64,000 nt of DNA from an uncultured Kordia sp. (GTDB lineage Bacteria > Bacteroidota > Bacteroidia > Flavobacteriales > Flavobacteriaceae): assembly GCF_947489565.1 (NCBI RefSeq), contig NZ_CANLEA010000001.1, forward strand, positions 496,001 to 560,000. Direction: 5' to 3'. Positions 36,541-46,738 of this stretch are shown one piece after another. Numbering within the stretch: position 1 is the stretch's first letter; each line of letters begins with the position of its first letter. The notes under the pieces were generated by a model. The model made no database searches. It was not told the origin of the DNA and was given only the letters and a program-made list of their open reading frames with translations. Position numbers and translations under genes: made by a program.

Positions 36541-37947
36541 ATGTATACGTTTTCAAATAGATTAAGACTTTTTGCAATTATTTCCTTTGTACTTGGAGCT
36601 ATTATGGTAGGGTTAAGCTTTGCTAGTGTGCCAGGTTCAGTAGAAGATATGAAGGCAATGGAAGCAGATCACGGACATGGACATGGCGCAGGTCATGGAG
36701 ATGCAAAACACGATGATGGTAAAACAGCACATCACGATGATCATAAAACAGAAGCTAAAGAACATCATGGCGATGCATCTCATGGAGAAGCACATGGAAC
36801 TGAAGCTGGCGGTCATCACGATTCTGCAAAGCACGATGCGCACAAATTAGGTCAATTGCAAAATAAGCCTTGGGCAGCAGTATATGTAGCAGCCTTTTTC
36901 TTTATGATGATTGCTCTAGGAGTATTAGCATTCTACGCTATACAACGTGCAGCACAAGCAGGTTGGTCACCACTATTATTTAGAGTCATGGAAGGTATTG
37001 GAGCCTACATCATTCCAGGAACAATAATTATGATCATTCTAATTGTTTGTTCGGTAATGCATTGGAATCACTTATTCCATTGGATGGAACCAAGCTTACA
37101 AGATCCAAATAGTGTAAACTATGACAAGCTAACTGTTGGTAAAAGCGGTTGGTTAAATGGAACAGGATTTATCGTCAGAGCTATTATTTATAGTTCTATA
37201 TGGATTGCATACAGTGTACTTTCAAGACGTTTTTCTTCTCGTCAAGATGAAGCAAGCGACAATAGCAACTTTAAAAAGAACTTCAGACTATCTGCGGTAT
37301 TCTTAGTATTGTTCTTAATCTCAGAATCAATGATGTCTTGGGACTGGATTATGTCATTTGATCACCACTGGTTCAGCACATTATTTGGATGGTATGTATT
37401 TGCAAGTATGTTTGTATCTGGGATTACAGTAATCGCATTAATTACAATATACCTTAAATCAAAAGGATATCTAGAATATGTAAATGATAGTCATTTACAC
37501 GATTTAGCAAAGTTTATGTTCGGTATTAGTATCTTCTGGACATACTTATGGTTCTCTCAATTCATGTTAATCTGGTACTCAAACATTCCAGAAGAAGTAA
37601 CATACTTCATTACAAGAATTGATGATTATAACTTGCCATTCTTTGGAATGTTAGCATTAAACTTAATATTCCCATTATTAATCTTAATGAATAGTGATTT
37701 CAAGAGATTAAATTGGATTATTGTAATCGCTGGAATTATAATTCTATTCGGTCACTATATAGACGTGTTCAACATGGTAATGCCTGCAACGGTAGGACCA
37801 AACTGGTCACTTGGAATGGCAGAAATAGGAGCAGTCTTATTATTCTTAGGATTATTCATCTTTGTAGTATTTACAACACTGACAAAGAAACCATTATTGG
37901 CAAAACGAAATCCGTTTATTGAAGAAAGTAAACAATTTCATTATTAA
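36541..37947 (+). CDS. actF: Alternative complex III subunit F with a histidine-rich segment
   Basis: A 468-residue membrane protein with about ten TM helices, homologous to ActC (NrfD-like) but without the quinol site. Between the first TM helix (to about residue 30) and the second (about 113) lies an extraordinary segment of about 60 residues rich in His, Asp, Lys and Gly (DHGHGHGAGHGDAKHDDG and similar). Such segments bind divalent metals in other proteins. It closes the act group and is followed 26 bp later by coxB. Confidence 0.93.
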   Translation: MYTFSNRLRLFAIISFVLGAIMVGLSFASVPGSVEDMKAMEADHGHGHGAGHGDAKHDDGKTAHHDDHKTEAKEHHGDASHGEAHGTEAGGHHDSAKHDAHKLGQLQNKPWAAVYVAAFFFMMIALGVLAFYAIQRAAQAGWSPLLFRVMEGIGAYIIPGTIIMIILIVCSVMHWNHLFHWMEPSLQDPNSVNYDKLTVGKSGWLNGTGFIVRAIIYSSIWIAYSVLSRRFSSRQDEASDNSNFKKNFRLSAVFLVLFLISESMMSWDWIMSFDHHWFSTLFGWYVFASMFVSGITVIALITIYLKSKGYLEYVNDSHLHDLAKFMFGISIFWTYLWFSQFMLIWYSNIPEEVTYFITRIDDYNLPFFGMLALNLIFPLLILMNSDFKRLNWIIVIAGIIILFGHYIDVFNMVMPATVGPNWSLGMAEIGAVLLFLGLFIFVVFTTLTKKPLLAKRNPFIEESKQFHY

Positions 37948-37973
37948 TTAATTTCAAAACAGTATAAAATAAG

Positions 37974-39041
37974 ATGACTACTGGTTTACTAACATTTATA
38001 GTACTTATCCTAATTGCAATCGCAATTTGGCAGCTGACGAAGATATTTGATTTATCACAAGCGAAAGCAGATAATACTCAAGTAGCGAATGACAAGGATA
38101 ATAATATCAATGGATACCTCATGATGGGATTCTTGATGTTCATATATGTAATCACAATAATCTCCTTCTGGAAATGGGGAGATCTGCCATTAATTGGAAA
38201 TTCAGCATCAGAACACGGAACAAGTGTCGATACCTTGATGGTTATATCAATGGTGTTGATCTTCTTTGTACAAACGGTGACACAAGCTTTATTACACTAC
38301 TTTGCATTCAAATACAGAGGTAAAAAAGGAAGAAAAGCATTGTACTATGCAGATAATGACAAATTGGAATTTATTTGGACAATCATTCCAGTAATTACAT
38401 TAGCAGGTTTAATTCTTTACGGATTATTTACTTGGAATGAAATTATGGATGTGAACATGGATGATGATCCAATCGTAGTTGAATTATATGCACAACAGTT
38501 TAACTGGAAAGCTCGATATGCTGGAGAAGACAATGTTCTTGGAAAAGCAAATGTTCGTTTAATCGATTTAGGCGATAATCCAAATATCTTAGGATTAGAC
38601 AGAGAAGATAAGTATGCACAAGATGATGTTATTACACAAGAACTTCGCTTGCCTGTTGGACGAAAAGTAGTTTTCAAAATGCGTTCACAAGACGTATTGC
38701 ACTCTGCATATATGCCACACTTTAGAATGCAGATGAACTGTGTTCCTGGTCAAACTACAGAGTTTGCAATGACACCAACGAAAACGACTGCTGAAATGCG
38801 TGAAACACCTAAAATTGTCAATAAGGTGAGTCGTATCAATTCGATCAGAGCAGCAAAAAGTAAAGAGCTTGCAGCTAAAGGTGAAGAGGCTTTAGAACCT
38901 TATGAGTTCGATTTTCTTTTATTATGTAATAAAATCTGTGGTGAATCTCACTACAACATGCAAATGAAAGTAATTGTAGAAAGCCAAGAAGACTTCGATA
39001 AGTGGATTGCAGCACAAGAAACTTTCGGAAAAAAGAAATAA
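37974..39041 (+). CDS. coxB: Cytochrome c oxidase subunit II
   Basis: A 355-residue subunit with an extra N-terminal TM helix, two main TM helices (about 45-65 and 85-110), and a periplasmic cupredoxin domain. The CuA ligands are visible as CNKICGESHYNM (Cys318, Cys322, His326, Met329), with the earlier His in VLHSAYMPHF. There is no fused cytochrome c domain. It accepts electrons from the act complex or a cytochrome c and passes them to subunit I. It directly follows actF, which suggests a supercomplex, as shown for the act-oxidase pair in a related Flavobacterium. Confidence 0.95.
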   Translation: MTTGLLTFIVLILIAIAIWQLTKIFDLSQAKADNTQVANDKDNNINGYLMMGFLMFIYVITIISFWKWGDLPLIGNSASEHGTSVDTLMVISMVLIFFVQTVTQALLHYFAFKYRGKKGRKALYYADNDKLEFIWTIIPVITLAGLILYGLFTWNEIMDVNMDDDPIVVELYAQQFNWKARYAGEDNVLGKANVRLIDLGDNPNILGLDREDKYAQDDVITQELRLPVGRKVVFKMRSQDVLHSAYMPHFRMQMNCVPGQTTEFAMTPTKTTAEMRETPKIVNKVSRINSIRAAKSKELAAKGEEALEPYEFDFLLLCNKICGESHYNMQMKVIVESQEDFDKWIAAQETFGKKK

Positions 39042-39074
39042 AATAAAAAATAATTAAAGATATAATAGATAGAT

Positions 39075-40883
39075 ATGTCAGCAGAAGCATTACACGCAAA
39101 AGATCACGGACACGATCACGGACATGATCACGGACATCATCATAAAGAGACATTCATCACTAAATATATATTTAGTCAAGATCATAAAATGATTGCCAAG
39201 CAGTACCTAATTACGGGTACTATCATGGGAGTTATTGGAGTCATGATGTCTATATTCTTCCGTATGCAAATTGCATGGCCAAAAGAATCATTTACAATCT
39301 TTGAAATATTCTTAGGAAACTGGGCACCAGATGGAGTATTAAGTGCTGATAAATACTTAGCATTAGTTACCATTCACGGTACCATCATGGTATTCTTTGT
39401 ATTGACAGCCGGACTGAGTGGTACGTTTAGTAACTTACTAATTCCGTTGCAAATTGGAGCTCGTGATATGGCTTCAGGATTCTTAAACATGGTATCATAC
39501 TGGTTATTCTTTATCTCAAGTGTAATCATGGTATTATCTTTATTTGTTGAAGGTGGAGCAGCATCAGCAGGTTGGACAATTTATCCTCCTTTAAGTGCGT
39601 TACCAGAAGCAATTCCAGGATCAGGTTTAGGAATGACATTATGGTTGGTATCGATGGCAATTTTCATTGCATCATCTTTACTAGGATCATTAAACTATAT
39701 CGTTACGGTAATCAACCTTAGAACAAAAGGGATGTCAATGACAAGATTACCATTAACAATCTGGGCTTTCTTTGTAACAGCTATCATTGGTGTTGTATCG
39801 TTCCCAGTATTATTATCTGCAGCATTGTTATTAATATTCGATAGAAGTTTTGGAACCTCGTTCTATCTATCCGATATATTCATACAAGGAGAAGTATTAC
39901 ATTATCAAGGTGGATCACCCGTATTATTTGAACACTTATTCTGGTTCTTAGGGCATCCTGAAGTATATATTGTATTACTTCCGGCATTAGGTATTACCTC
40001 CGAAATTATAGCCACCAACTCGCGGAAACCGATTTTCGGATATCGAGCCATGGTCGCCTCAATTCTAGCAATTGCATTCTTATCGACAATTGTATGGGGT
40101 CACCACATGTTTATCTCAGGAATGAATCCATTCTTAGGATCAGTATTTACATTCACAACATTATTAATTGCCATACCGTCCGCGGTAAAAGCATTTAACT
40201 ATATCACCACACTCTGGAAAGGAAACCTGCAGCTAAACCCTGCAATGTTATTCTCTATCGGATTAGTATCTACATTCATCACTGGTGGATTAACAGGTAT
40301 TATTTTAGGTGATAGTACATTAGATATCAACGTTCACGATACGTACTTTGTAGTAGCACACTTCCACTTAGTAATGGGTATCTCAGCATTATACGGAATG
40401 TTTGCAGGAATTTATCACTGGTTTCCACGTATGTTTGGAAGAATGATGAACAAAAACTTAGGGTATATTCACTTCTGGGTAACTGCTGTCTGTGCGTACG
40501 GAGTATTCTTCCCAATGCACTTTATTGGAATGGCAGGATTACCAAGACGTTACTATACAAACTCAGAATTCCCATTATTCGATGATTTAGCAGATGTGAA
40601 TGTAGTTATTACAATGTTTGCAATCATTGGAGGAATTTTCCAATTGGTGTTCTTGTACAACTTCTTTAGTAGTATGTTCTACGGTAAGAAAGCGCCACAA
40701 AACCCATGGAAATCAAATACTTTAGAGTGGACAGCGCCTGTTGAGCACATGCACGGAAACTGGCCAGGAGAAATTCCTCATGTACACCGTTGGGCTTACG
40801 ATTATAGTAAACCAGGACATGATGATGACTTTGTTCCTCAAAATGTACCAATGAAAGAAGGTGAAGAAGAATTGCACCACTAA
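39075..40883 (+). CDS. coxA: Cytochrome c oxidase subunit I
   Basis: A 602-residue heme-copper oxidase core with about 12 TM helices. It shows the CuB/Tyr site (GHPEVYIVLLP), WGHHMF, and HDTYFVVAHFHLVMG with the heme ligands. The N terminus has a His-rich stretch (AKDHGHDHGHDHGHHHKE), similar in style to the loop in ActF. It reduces oxygen to water and pumps protons. It lies at the end of the act-cox cluster; no subunit III gene is in the cluster. A strong terminator follows. Confidence 0.97.
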   Translation: MSAEALHAKDHGHDHGHDHGHHHKETFITKYIFSQDHKMIAKQYLITGTIMGVIGVMMSIFFRMQIAWPKESFTIFEIFLGNWAPDGVLSADKYLALVTIHGTIMVFFVLTAGLSGTFSNLLIPLQIGARDMASGFLNMVSYWLFFISSVIMVLSLFVEGGAASAGWTIYPPLSALPEAIPGSGLGMTLWLVSMAIFIASSLLGSLNYIVTVINLRTKGMSMTRLPLTIWAFFVTAIIGVVSFPVLLSAALLLIFDRSFGTSFYLSDIFIQGEVLHYQGGSPVLFEHLFWFLGHPEVYIVLLPALGITSEIIATNSRKPIFGYRAMVASILAIAFLSTIVWGHHMFISGMNPFLGSVFTFTTLLIAIPSAVKAFNYITTLWKGNLQLNPAMLFSIGLVSTFITGGLTGIILGDSTLDINVHDTYFVVAHFHLVMGISALYGMFAGIYHWFPRMFGRMMNKNLGYIHFWVTAVCAYGVFFPMHFIGMAGLPRRYYTNSEFPLFDDLADVNVVITMFAIIGGIFQLVFLYNFFSSMFYGKKAPQNPWKSNTLEWTAPVEHMHGNWPGEIPHVHRWAYDYSKPGHDDDFVPQNVPMKEGEEELHH

Positions 40884-40945
40884 AATTTTTGTGAAAACGA
40901 AAATCTCATGAAACATAAAATTCATACACTGAATTTATAAATAAT

Positions 40946-40982
40946 AAAAAGCCTTTCTACATAGAAAGGCTTTTCTTTTTTA
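40946..40982 (+). terminator. Terminator of the act-cox cluster
   Basis: A 13-bp stem (AAAAGCCTTTCTA at 40947-40959 with TAGAAAGGCTTTT at 40962-40974), 2-nt loop, T run. Confidence 0.93.
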
Positions 40983-40988
40983 TCTTTG
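40981..40988 (+). promoter_or_regulatory. Possible ruvB -7 box directly before the start codon
   Basis: TATCTTTG fits TAnnTTTG and ends 5 bp before the ruvB ATG (40994). If used, transcription would begin at or near the start codon. No -33 match is visible inside the preceding terminator. Confidence 0.4.
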
Positions 40989-40993
40989 TTTTA

Positions 40994-42016
40994 ATGAATG
41001 ATAACTTAGACCCTACAAATCAGAACTATTCATCCGAAGAATTAGATGTTGAAAAAGCATTACGCCCACTATCCTTTGATGACTTTACTGGACAAGACCA
41101 AGTGCTAGAAAACCTGCAAGTATTTGTGCAGGCAGCTAATCTTCGTGATGATGCATTAGATCATACCTTATTTCATGGTCCTCCAGGATTAGGAAAAACA
41201 ACCTTGGCGCATATATTGGCAAATGAACTTGGAGCCAGCATCAAGGTAACTTCAGGACCTGTGTTGGACAAACCAGGCGACCTAGCAGGATTGTTAACCA
41301 ATCTTGATGAGCGTGATGTATTGTTTATTGATGAAATACACCGATTGAGTCCCATTGTAGAAGAATATTTGTATTCGGCAATGGAGGACTATAAGATTGA
41401 TATTATGATTGAATCTGGTCCGAATGCCAGAACCGTTCAAATCAATCTAAATCCTTTTACACTCGTTGGAGCAACTACACGCTCAGGTTTATTAACAGCG
41501 CCAATGCGAGCGCGATTTGGAATTGCAAGCCGATTGCAGTACTATTCAACAGAATTGTTGTCTACCATCGTACAACGTAGTGCGCAAATATTAAATGTTC
41601 CTATTAGTATGGAAGCAGCTATAGAAATTGCAGGAAGAAGTCGTGGAACACCTCGTATCGCCAACGCATTACTGCGTAGAGTGCGTGATTTTGCTCAAAT
41701 CAAAGGAAATGGTAGTATTGATATAGAAATAGCGCGTTTCAGTCTAAAAGCGCTAAATGTAGATGCTTATGGTTTGGATGAAATGGACAATAGAATTCTG
41801 TCAACGATTATAGATAAATTTAAAGGTGGTCCTGTTGGAATTACAACCTTAGCTACGGCAGTTTCTGAAAGTGGTGAAACCATTGAAGAAGTATATGAAC
41901 CATTTCTCATTCAACAAGGATTCATTATCCGAACACCTAGAGGAAGGGAAGTCACGGAACTTGCTTACAAACATCTCGGAAGAGTCAAAGGAGGTATTCA
42001 AGGAGGATTGTTTTGA
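40994..42016 (+). CDS. ruvB: Holliday junction DNA helicase RuvB
   Basis: A 340-residue AAA+ motor. It has Walker [13 protein letters not shown], Walker [11 protein letters not shown], sensor 1 GATTRSGLL, the arginine finger in APMRARFG, and the C-terminal winged-helix domain with [18 protein letters not shown]. RuvB drives branch migration of Holliday junctions with RuvA. RuvA is encoded about 12 kb away in the same window rather than next door. The gene lies alone behind the act-cox terminator. Confidence 0.97.
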   Translation: MNDNLDPTNQNYSSEELDVEKALRPLSFDDFTGQDQVLENLQVFVQAANLRDDALDHTLFHGPPGLGKTTLAHILANELGASIKVTSGPVLDKPGDLAGLLTNLDERDVLFIDEIHRLSPIVEEYLYSAMEDYKIDIMIESGPNARTVQINLNPFTLVGATTRSGLLTAPMRARFGIASRLQYYSTELLSTIVQRSAQILNVPISMEAAIEIAGRSRGTPRIANALLRRVRDFAQIKGNGSIDIEIARFSLKALNVDAYGLDEMDNRILSTIIDKFKGGPVGITTLATAVSESGETIEEVYEPFLIQQGFIIRTPRGREVTELAYKHLGRVKGGIQGGLF

Positions 42017-42110
42017 AACGATAAATTATGAATGTTGAATTTTAAATGTAAAAGTGTTTTAGAACAGCGAATAACGAATTAACAAACAGACAAATTAGCC
42101 AATACCAAGC

Positions 42111-43448
42111 ATGTCATACAAATACCCAAATAAGATTCCGTTTTTCAAATTGTTTCTGAAATCATCTTCAATTACCAGAAATCCTATTCCGTTTCATAGA
42201 GATGGTTTTCAAAAACATGGGGATTCATTTGCAATTGCTCCGCCATTCTCAAAAAAAGTGATGTTAACGCGCGATGCTGAAATCACAAAACATCTGTTGC
42301 GAAAAAATCATCGGAATTATAACAAATCTAAAATTCAAACAAAATTCTTATCAAAGTACGTAGGGAAAGGTTTGTTGACGTCTAGTGGTGATTATTGGTT
42401 AAAACAACGACGACTCATTCAGCCAGCATTCCATAGAGAAAAGCTGCAAAAATTAGTCGCAATCATGGAAAGCACGATTGAAAAACAAATCGAAAACATT
42501 CCAGAAAATAAAAGCATTGATTCCTATCCAATCATGAACGAATTGGCGTTTCATGTGGTTGCAAAATCTTTATTTAATTACTCTTCAGACGATGATACCA
42601 TGCATCAGCTGCAGAAAATTATAGAAACTTTGCAGGAATTTATCATTCGTGAAATTCGACAACCACATAAAAAATGGTGGTATGAAGTAAGCGGTTTGGT
42701 AAAAAAACATTTAAAACTAGTAGAAAAAAGTCGCGAAATTATCAACAAAGTCATCGATGAACGCCGCGTATCTGATGCAACACATGATGATTTATTAGAC
42801 ATGTTGCTCAAAGCAAAATATGAAGATGATGGTACTTCTATGACCAATGAACAATTGATTGACGAAATCTTAATCTTCTTTGTGGCAGGACATGAAACTA
42901 CTGCAAATGCGCTGACATTTACATTTCATCTCATTGCTAAAAATCCAGAAGTCTATCAAAAAGTATTAAAAGAAATTGATGCTATAGATGATGGCTTACC
43001 GCCGATGGAAAAAATTGCAAAACTCAACTATGTAAAAAACTGCGTAGAAGAATCAATGCGATTGTATCCGCCAGCGTGGATTACGGATAGAGTTGCCATT
43101 GAAGACGATTCGTTTGCAGATTATGCTATTGAAAAAGGAACCATGATCGGAATTTCTTTTTACGAACTTCATAGAAATGAAAAATACTGGAAAAATCCGA
43201 ACGATTTTGTGCCAGAGCGTTTCTCTGACGAACATCGAAAAGAAACCGCAGGATTTTATTTTCCGTTTGGTGCAGGACCAAGAATGTGTATCGGAAATGG
43301 TTTTGCACTCTATGAAATGATGTTGTCGGTGTATGCAATGCTGAAAAAATATCACATAGAAACCGATCAAGAAAAAGTGGAAGTGTCGCCACTCATTACA
43401 CTAAAACCAATCAATCTTACGCTAAAATTTACAAAAAGAACTACTTGA
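42111..43448 (+). CDS. Cytochrome P450
   Basis: A 445-residue soluble P450. It shows the I-helix oxygen-activation motif [10 protein letters not shown], the K-helix ExxR in [11 protein letters not shown], the PERF-type segment [10 protein letters not shown], and the heme-binding loop [15 protein letters not shown] with Cys393. All catalytic features look intact. The substrate cannot be told from sequence; bacterial P450s of this CYP102/CYP4-like type often oxidise fatty acids or other lipids. No ferredoxin partner is adjacent. It overlaps the queG start by 4 bp. Confidence 0.93.
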   Translation: MSYKYPNKIPFFKLFLKSSSITRNPIPFHRDGFQKHGDSFAIAPPFSKKVMLTRDAEITKHLLRKNHRNYNKSKIQTKFLSKYVGKGLLTSSGDYWLKQRRLIQPAFHREKLQKLVAIMESTIEKQIENIPENKSIDSYPIMNELAFHVVAKSLFNYSSDDDTMHQLQKIIETLQEFIIREIRQPHKKWWYEVSGLVKKHLKLVEKSREIINKVIDERRVSDATHDDLLDMLLKAKYEDDGTSMTNEQLIDEILIFFVAGHETTANALTFTFHLIAKNPEVYQKVLKEIDAIDDGLPPMEKIAKLNYVKNCVEESMRLYPPAWITDRVAIEDDSFADYAIEKGTMIGISFYELHRNEKYWKNPNDFVPERFSDEHRKETAGFYFPFGAGPRMCIGNGFALYEMMLSVYAMLKKYHIETDQEKVEVSPLITLKPINLTLKFTKRTT

Positions 43449-44380
43449 ATTCAACACAAAAACATACAGAACTCATCAAAGCTGAGGCAAAACGCTTGGG
43501 TTTTCTGTCCTGTGGAATTTCAAAAGCAGCATTCTTAGAAGAAGAAGCGCCACGATTAGAGGCTTGGCTCAACAAAAACATGCATGGCGAAATGCAATAC
43601 ATGGAAAATCATTTTGACAAGCGACTCGATCCAACGAAATTAGTAGAAGATTCAAAATCGGTAGTGTCTTTACTCTTAAATTACTATCCATCAGAAATAC
43701 AAAAAGATTTAGCAGCGCCAAAAATTTCCAAATATGCTTATGGAACGGATTATCATTTTGTCATAAAAGATAAATTAAAACACTTGCTAAATTTCATTCA
43801 AGAGGAAATCGGAGAAGTCTCAGGAAGAGCATTTGTCGATTCTGCACCTGTATTAGACAAAGCTTGGGCGGCAAAAAGTGGTTTGGGTTGGATTGGAAAA
43901 CACAGCAATTTACTCACACAAAAAGTAGGTTCGTTTTATTTTATTGCGGAATTAATCATCGACTTGGAGTTAGAATACGATTCGCCAGTTACTGATCATT
44001 GCGGAAGTTGTACGGCGTGTATTGATGCCTGTCCGACACAAGCTATTGTAGATCCGTATGTAGTAGATGGAAGCAAATGTATCTCGTACTTTACCATTGA
44101 ATTAAAAAATGAAATTCCGACGCATGTACAAGGGCAATTTGACGATTGGATGTTTGGTTGCGATGTTTGTCAAGATGTATGTCCTTGGAATCGTTTCTCA
44201 AAGCCACACAATGAACCGTTGTTCAATCCGCATCCAGAATTGCTTTCTATGTCTAAAAAAGAATGGGAAGAAATTACGCAAGAAGTTTTTAGTGAAATCT
44301 TTCGGAAATCTGCTGTAAAGCGAACAAAATACACAGGGTTAATGCGTAATATTAAGTTTTTAAAAACAGAGAAGAAGTAA
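43445..44380 (+). CDS. queG: Epoxyqueuosine reductase QueG
   Basis: A 311-residue enzyme of the last step of queuosine synthesis, reducing epoxyqueuosine in tRNA with cobalamin and two [4Fe-4S] clusters. It shows [20 protein letters not shown] and the clusters [16 protein letters not shown] and [15 protein letters not shown]. The start is TTG at 43445-43447, overlapping the P450 stop (TTGA). The next ATG would remove the conserved N-terminal [14 protein letters not shown] segment, so TTG is preferred. Length fits short QueG proteins. The overlap implies translational coupling to the P450, though the two reactions are unrelated. Confidence 0.94.
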   Translation: MNSTQKHTELIKAEAKRLGFLSCGISKAAFLEEEAPRLEAWLNKNMHGEMQYMENHFDKRLDPTKLVEDSKSVVSLLLNYYPSEIQKDLAAPKISKYAYGTDYHFVIKDKLKHLLNFIQEEIGEVSGRAFVDSAPVLDKAWAAKSGLGWIGKHSNLLTQKVGSFYFIAELIIDLELEYDSPVTDHCGSCTACIDACPTQAIVDPYVVDGSKCISYFTIELKNEIPTHVQGQFDDWMFGCDVCQDVCPWNRFSKPHNEPLFNPHPELLSMSKKEWEEITQEVFSEIFRKSAVKRTKYTGLMRNIKFLKTEKK

Positions 44381-44386
44381 AATCCT

Positions 44387-44665
44387 ATGAAATTTGCTAG
44401 TCGAGACTTTAGAGAGGGACAAGAAAAACGTTTGAAAGAGAAGGTTTTTAATATAAAAATGAATCCTAGGGAATGGATGGCTAGATTTGGACACAATATT
44501 CTAGCTGGAGACATGAGGATGTATAAATATCAAGATCAGGAATTTGAAACTTGGATTCACAAAGCATTTGAAGCGTTAGCGAATGAAGGAATTGAAAACT
44601 TATGGGAAGAGTTTTTAACAGAAGAAGAGATTGAAAAGGTTAGAGAAATGTATGAAAACCCATAA
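44387..44665 (+). CDS. Small uncharacterised soluble protein
   Basis: A 92-residue acidic and basic mix (starts MKFASRDFREGQEKRLKEK) with no TM helix, signal peptide, Cys or known motif. It is rich in Trp (four) for its size, with WMARFG and ENLWEEFLTEEE as the most distinct segments. It lies 6 bp after queG, so it is probably in the same transcript. I do not recognise the family. Codon use looks like the neighbours, which supports a real gene. Confidence 0.6.
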   Translation: MKFASRDFREGQEKRLKEKVFNIKMNPREWMARFGHNILAGDMRMYKYQDQEFETWIHKAFEALANEGIENLWEEFLTEEEIEKVREMYENP

Positions 44666-44750
44666 ATAAAAGACTAATTAATAAGATAGAAGCAACGATT
44701 CTGCATTTTTAGCATCTAATAAAGAAAAGGCTATTCAGTACAGTCAATAA

Positions 44751-44820
44751 TATATTTGTCTTATGTACTGCGAAGAATTTTAACAAGGTTCGTTTTTCAT
44801 TAGCGAATTTCTTATGTTTG
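44751..44820 (+). promoter_or_regulatory. Two candidate -7 boxes upstream of the sensor kinase gene
   Basis: TATATTTG at 44751-44758 and TATGTTTG at 44813-44820 both fit TAnnTTTG, 111 and 49 bp before the ATG. Neither has a clear TTTG at 19-20 bp upstream, so which is used is open. Confidence 0.45.
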
Positions 44821-44869
44821 GTAAAAATATCGGCACGTATTTTTTTAATCTAATAAGAGAAATCTAAAA

Positions 44870-46738
44870 ATGATCTATTCTCCACGAAAAAATCCCCTAA
44901 TACTGCTGTCAATATTGATGCTGCTTATATTTTCATGTACAAAGCTAGATTCAAAACGAAGCTTTTCTGAAAAAATAGCGGAAGTCAAAAGACTAAGAGC
45001 GCTTGAGCGGAATATAGAAGCTAGTGATTCTACATTGATTTATATTGAGCAAATTCAAAAAATTATTGATAGCGATAAAAACCTGCCAGATTCATTATAC
45101 ATTGAAAACGTTTTTAGAAAAGGTGTGTATCATTATAAAAAGCAAGCATTAGATTCTGCTTCATACTATTATCATAAAACGGTTGATTTAGTGAAAGGAC
45201 CAAATACTAGAGACCGAAATCTAATTTATTTCTGGAATACGTGGATACTTGATCGAAGCCAAGATAGATTGGCAAATGTAATTGATGTGGCAAAAAAATT
45301 CGTAAAGATTTCGGATGAAAAAAAACATGCGTATGGTTTGACAATAGCCTATAATTTCTTGGAAGTTTCGTATTTCGTTTTAGGTAATTATGAGCAAGCT
45401 TGGTATTACAATAAGAAAGGATTGGAAGCTGCAAAAGCAAGTAATAATATGGATATGTACGTTGTTGCGGGAAATTCAAAAGCAAGAATGTTGTATAATC
45501 ATTTCAATAAAAAGCAAGAAGCTTTTGCATTTCTGGATAGTCTGCAAGTTGTGAAAACAACAAAAAAAGATACGCGAAGGCAGTATCTGCGTCAATATGG
45601 AACACTCAGTTTTGCAGATAAAAACTATAAAAAAGCAATTAAATATTATGATAGTGTCATTGCGCTTACAAAAGAAATAGAGAGTGGAAAGAATTATAAC
45701 TTATTAGAAGGCTATAATAACTTGGCAGAATCATATATAGAGTTGAAAGAATATGAATTAGCCGAGCGTTATTTAGATACTGTAAGTACTATTATTGATG
45801 AAAATTCTTTTACGGAATATGTTTCGTTTTATAATGAATTGCGTTTTCGGGTAAATTATGGCAAAGGAAATAGTGAAGAAAGCTTGCTTGAAGAATACAA
45901 AGCGCTCATTGATCGTCAAAATAAATTACATGAAGAAAAAATTGATGAAGAACTAGAATCATTAAAAAGAGCTAATGAACAAGAAAAAATAACAACGGCT
46001 GAAAAAAATGCATCTGAACAACGAAATATTATATTTATTTCATTATCTGTTCTTTTAGGTTTATTAGTAATCATTGTATATTTATTTTACAGACAAAGAC
46101 GTCTCAAATTCCAAAAACAAGACTTGCAAATGCAACAACGTTTATTGCGCTCTCAAATGAATCCGCATTTTACGTTCAATATCTTATCGGTAATTCAACA
46201 TCAAGTCAAAGAAAATCAAGAAAAAGCGGTAAACTATTTGCTGAAATTTTCAAGATTGTTACGATTGATTTTAGAGAATTCGTTACACAATTATGTGCAA
46301 ATAGAGGATGAATTAGAATCTTTACGTAAATACTTAGAACTGCAATTGATACGCTTTCCTAAAAAGTTTGACTATACCATTACACTAGAAAATTTTGAAG
46401 AAGATGAATTCCTATTTATCCCGCCAATGCTCATGCAACCGTTCATAGAAAATAGTATAGAACATGGTTTCTTAGGAATAGATTACAAAGGGAATATAGA
46501 TATAAAGCTACGATTGGAAGATAAATTTATAGCCTGTACCATAGAAGACAATGGTATTGGTATAAAAGAAACGAACAATACCTATAAAAAATCGGTTTCC
46601 ACAAAATTAATTTCAAAATTTATCAATAAAACAACTAAGAGTAACGTTCAGATACAAAATAAAACCAATACCGATGCATCCAATTCAGGAGTTTTGGTAA
46701 AGTTTCTAATTCCTTATAAATTTTCACAAGATGATTAA
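44870..46738 (+). CDS. TPR-containing LytS-type sensor histidine kinase, lipoprotein-like N terminus
   Basis: A 622-residue protein. The N terminus has a lipobox-like MLLIFSCTKL (Cys at about residue 23), then TPR-like repeats over residues about 60-340, one TM helix at about 385-405 (IIFISLSVLLGLLVIIVYLFY), a His-kinase domain with MNPHFTFNIL (His433), and an ATPase domain with PPMLMQPFIENSIEHG and IEDNGIGI. The TM helix plus outer TPR domain suggests sensing in the periplasm and signalling in the cytoplasm. It overlaps the next gene, a LytTR response regulator, by 8 bp and is its cognate kinase. Confidence 0.9.
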   Translation: MIYSPRKNPLILLSILMLLIFSCTKLDSKRSFSEKIAEVKRLRALERNIEASDSTLIYIEQIQKIIDSDKNLPDSLYIENVFRKGVYHYKKQALDSASYYYHKTVDLVKGPNTRDRNLIYFWNTWILDRSQDRLANVIDVAKKFVKISDEKKHAYGLTIAYNFLEVSYFVLGNYEQAWYYNKKGLEAAKASNNMDMYVVAGNSKARMLYNHFNKKQEAFAFLDSLQVVKTTKKDTRRQYLRQYGTLSFADKNYKKAIKYYDSVIALTKEIESGKNYNLLEGYNNLAESYIELKEYELAERYLDTVSTIIDENSFTEYVSFYNELRFRVNYGKGNSEESLLEEYKALIDRQNKLHEEKIDEELESLKRANEQEKITTAEKNASEQRNIIFISLSVLLGLLVIIVYLFYRQRRLKFQKQDLQMQQRLLRSQMNPHFTFNILSVIQHQVKENQEKAVNYLLKFSRLLRLILENSLHNYVQIEDELESLRKYLELQLIRFPKKFDYTITLENFEEDEFLFIPPMLMQPFIENSIEHGFLGIDYKGNIDIKLRLEDKFIACTIEDNGIGIKETNNTYKKSVSTKLISKFINKTTKSNVQIQNKTNTDASNSGVLVKFLIPYKFSQDD

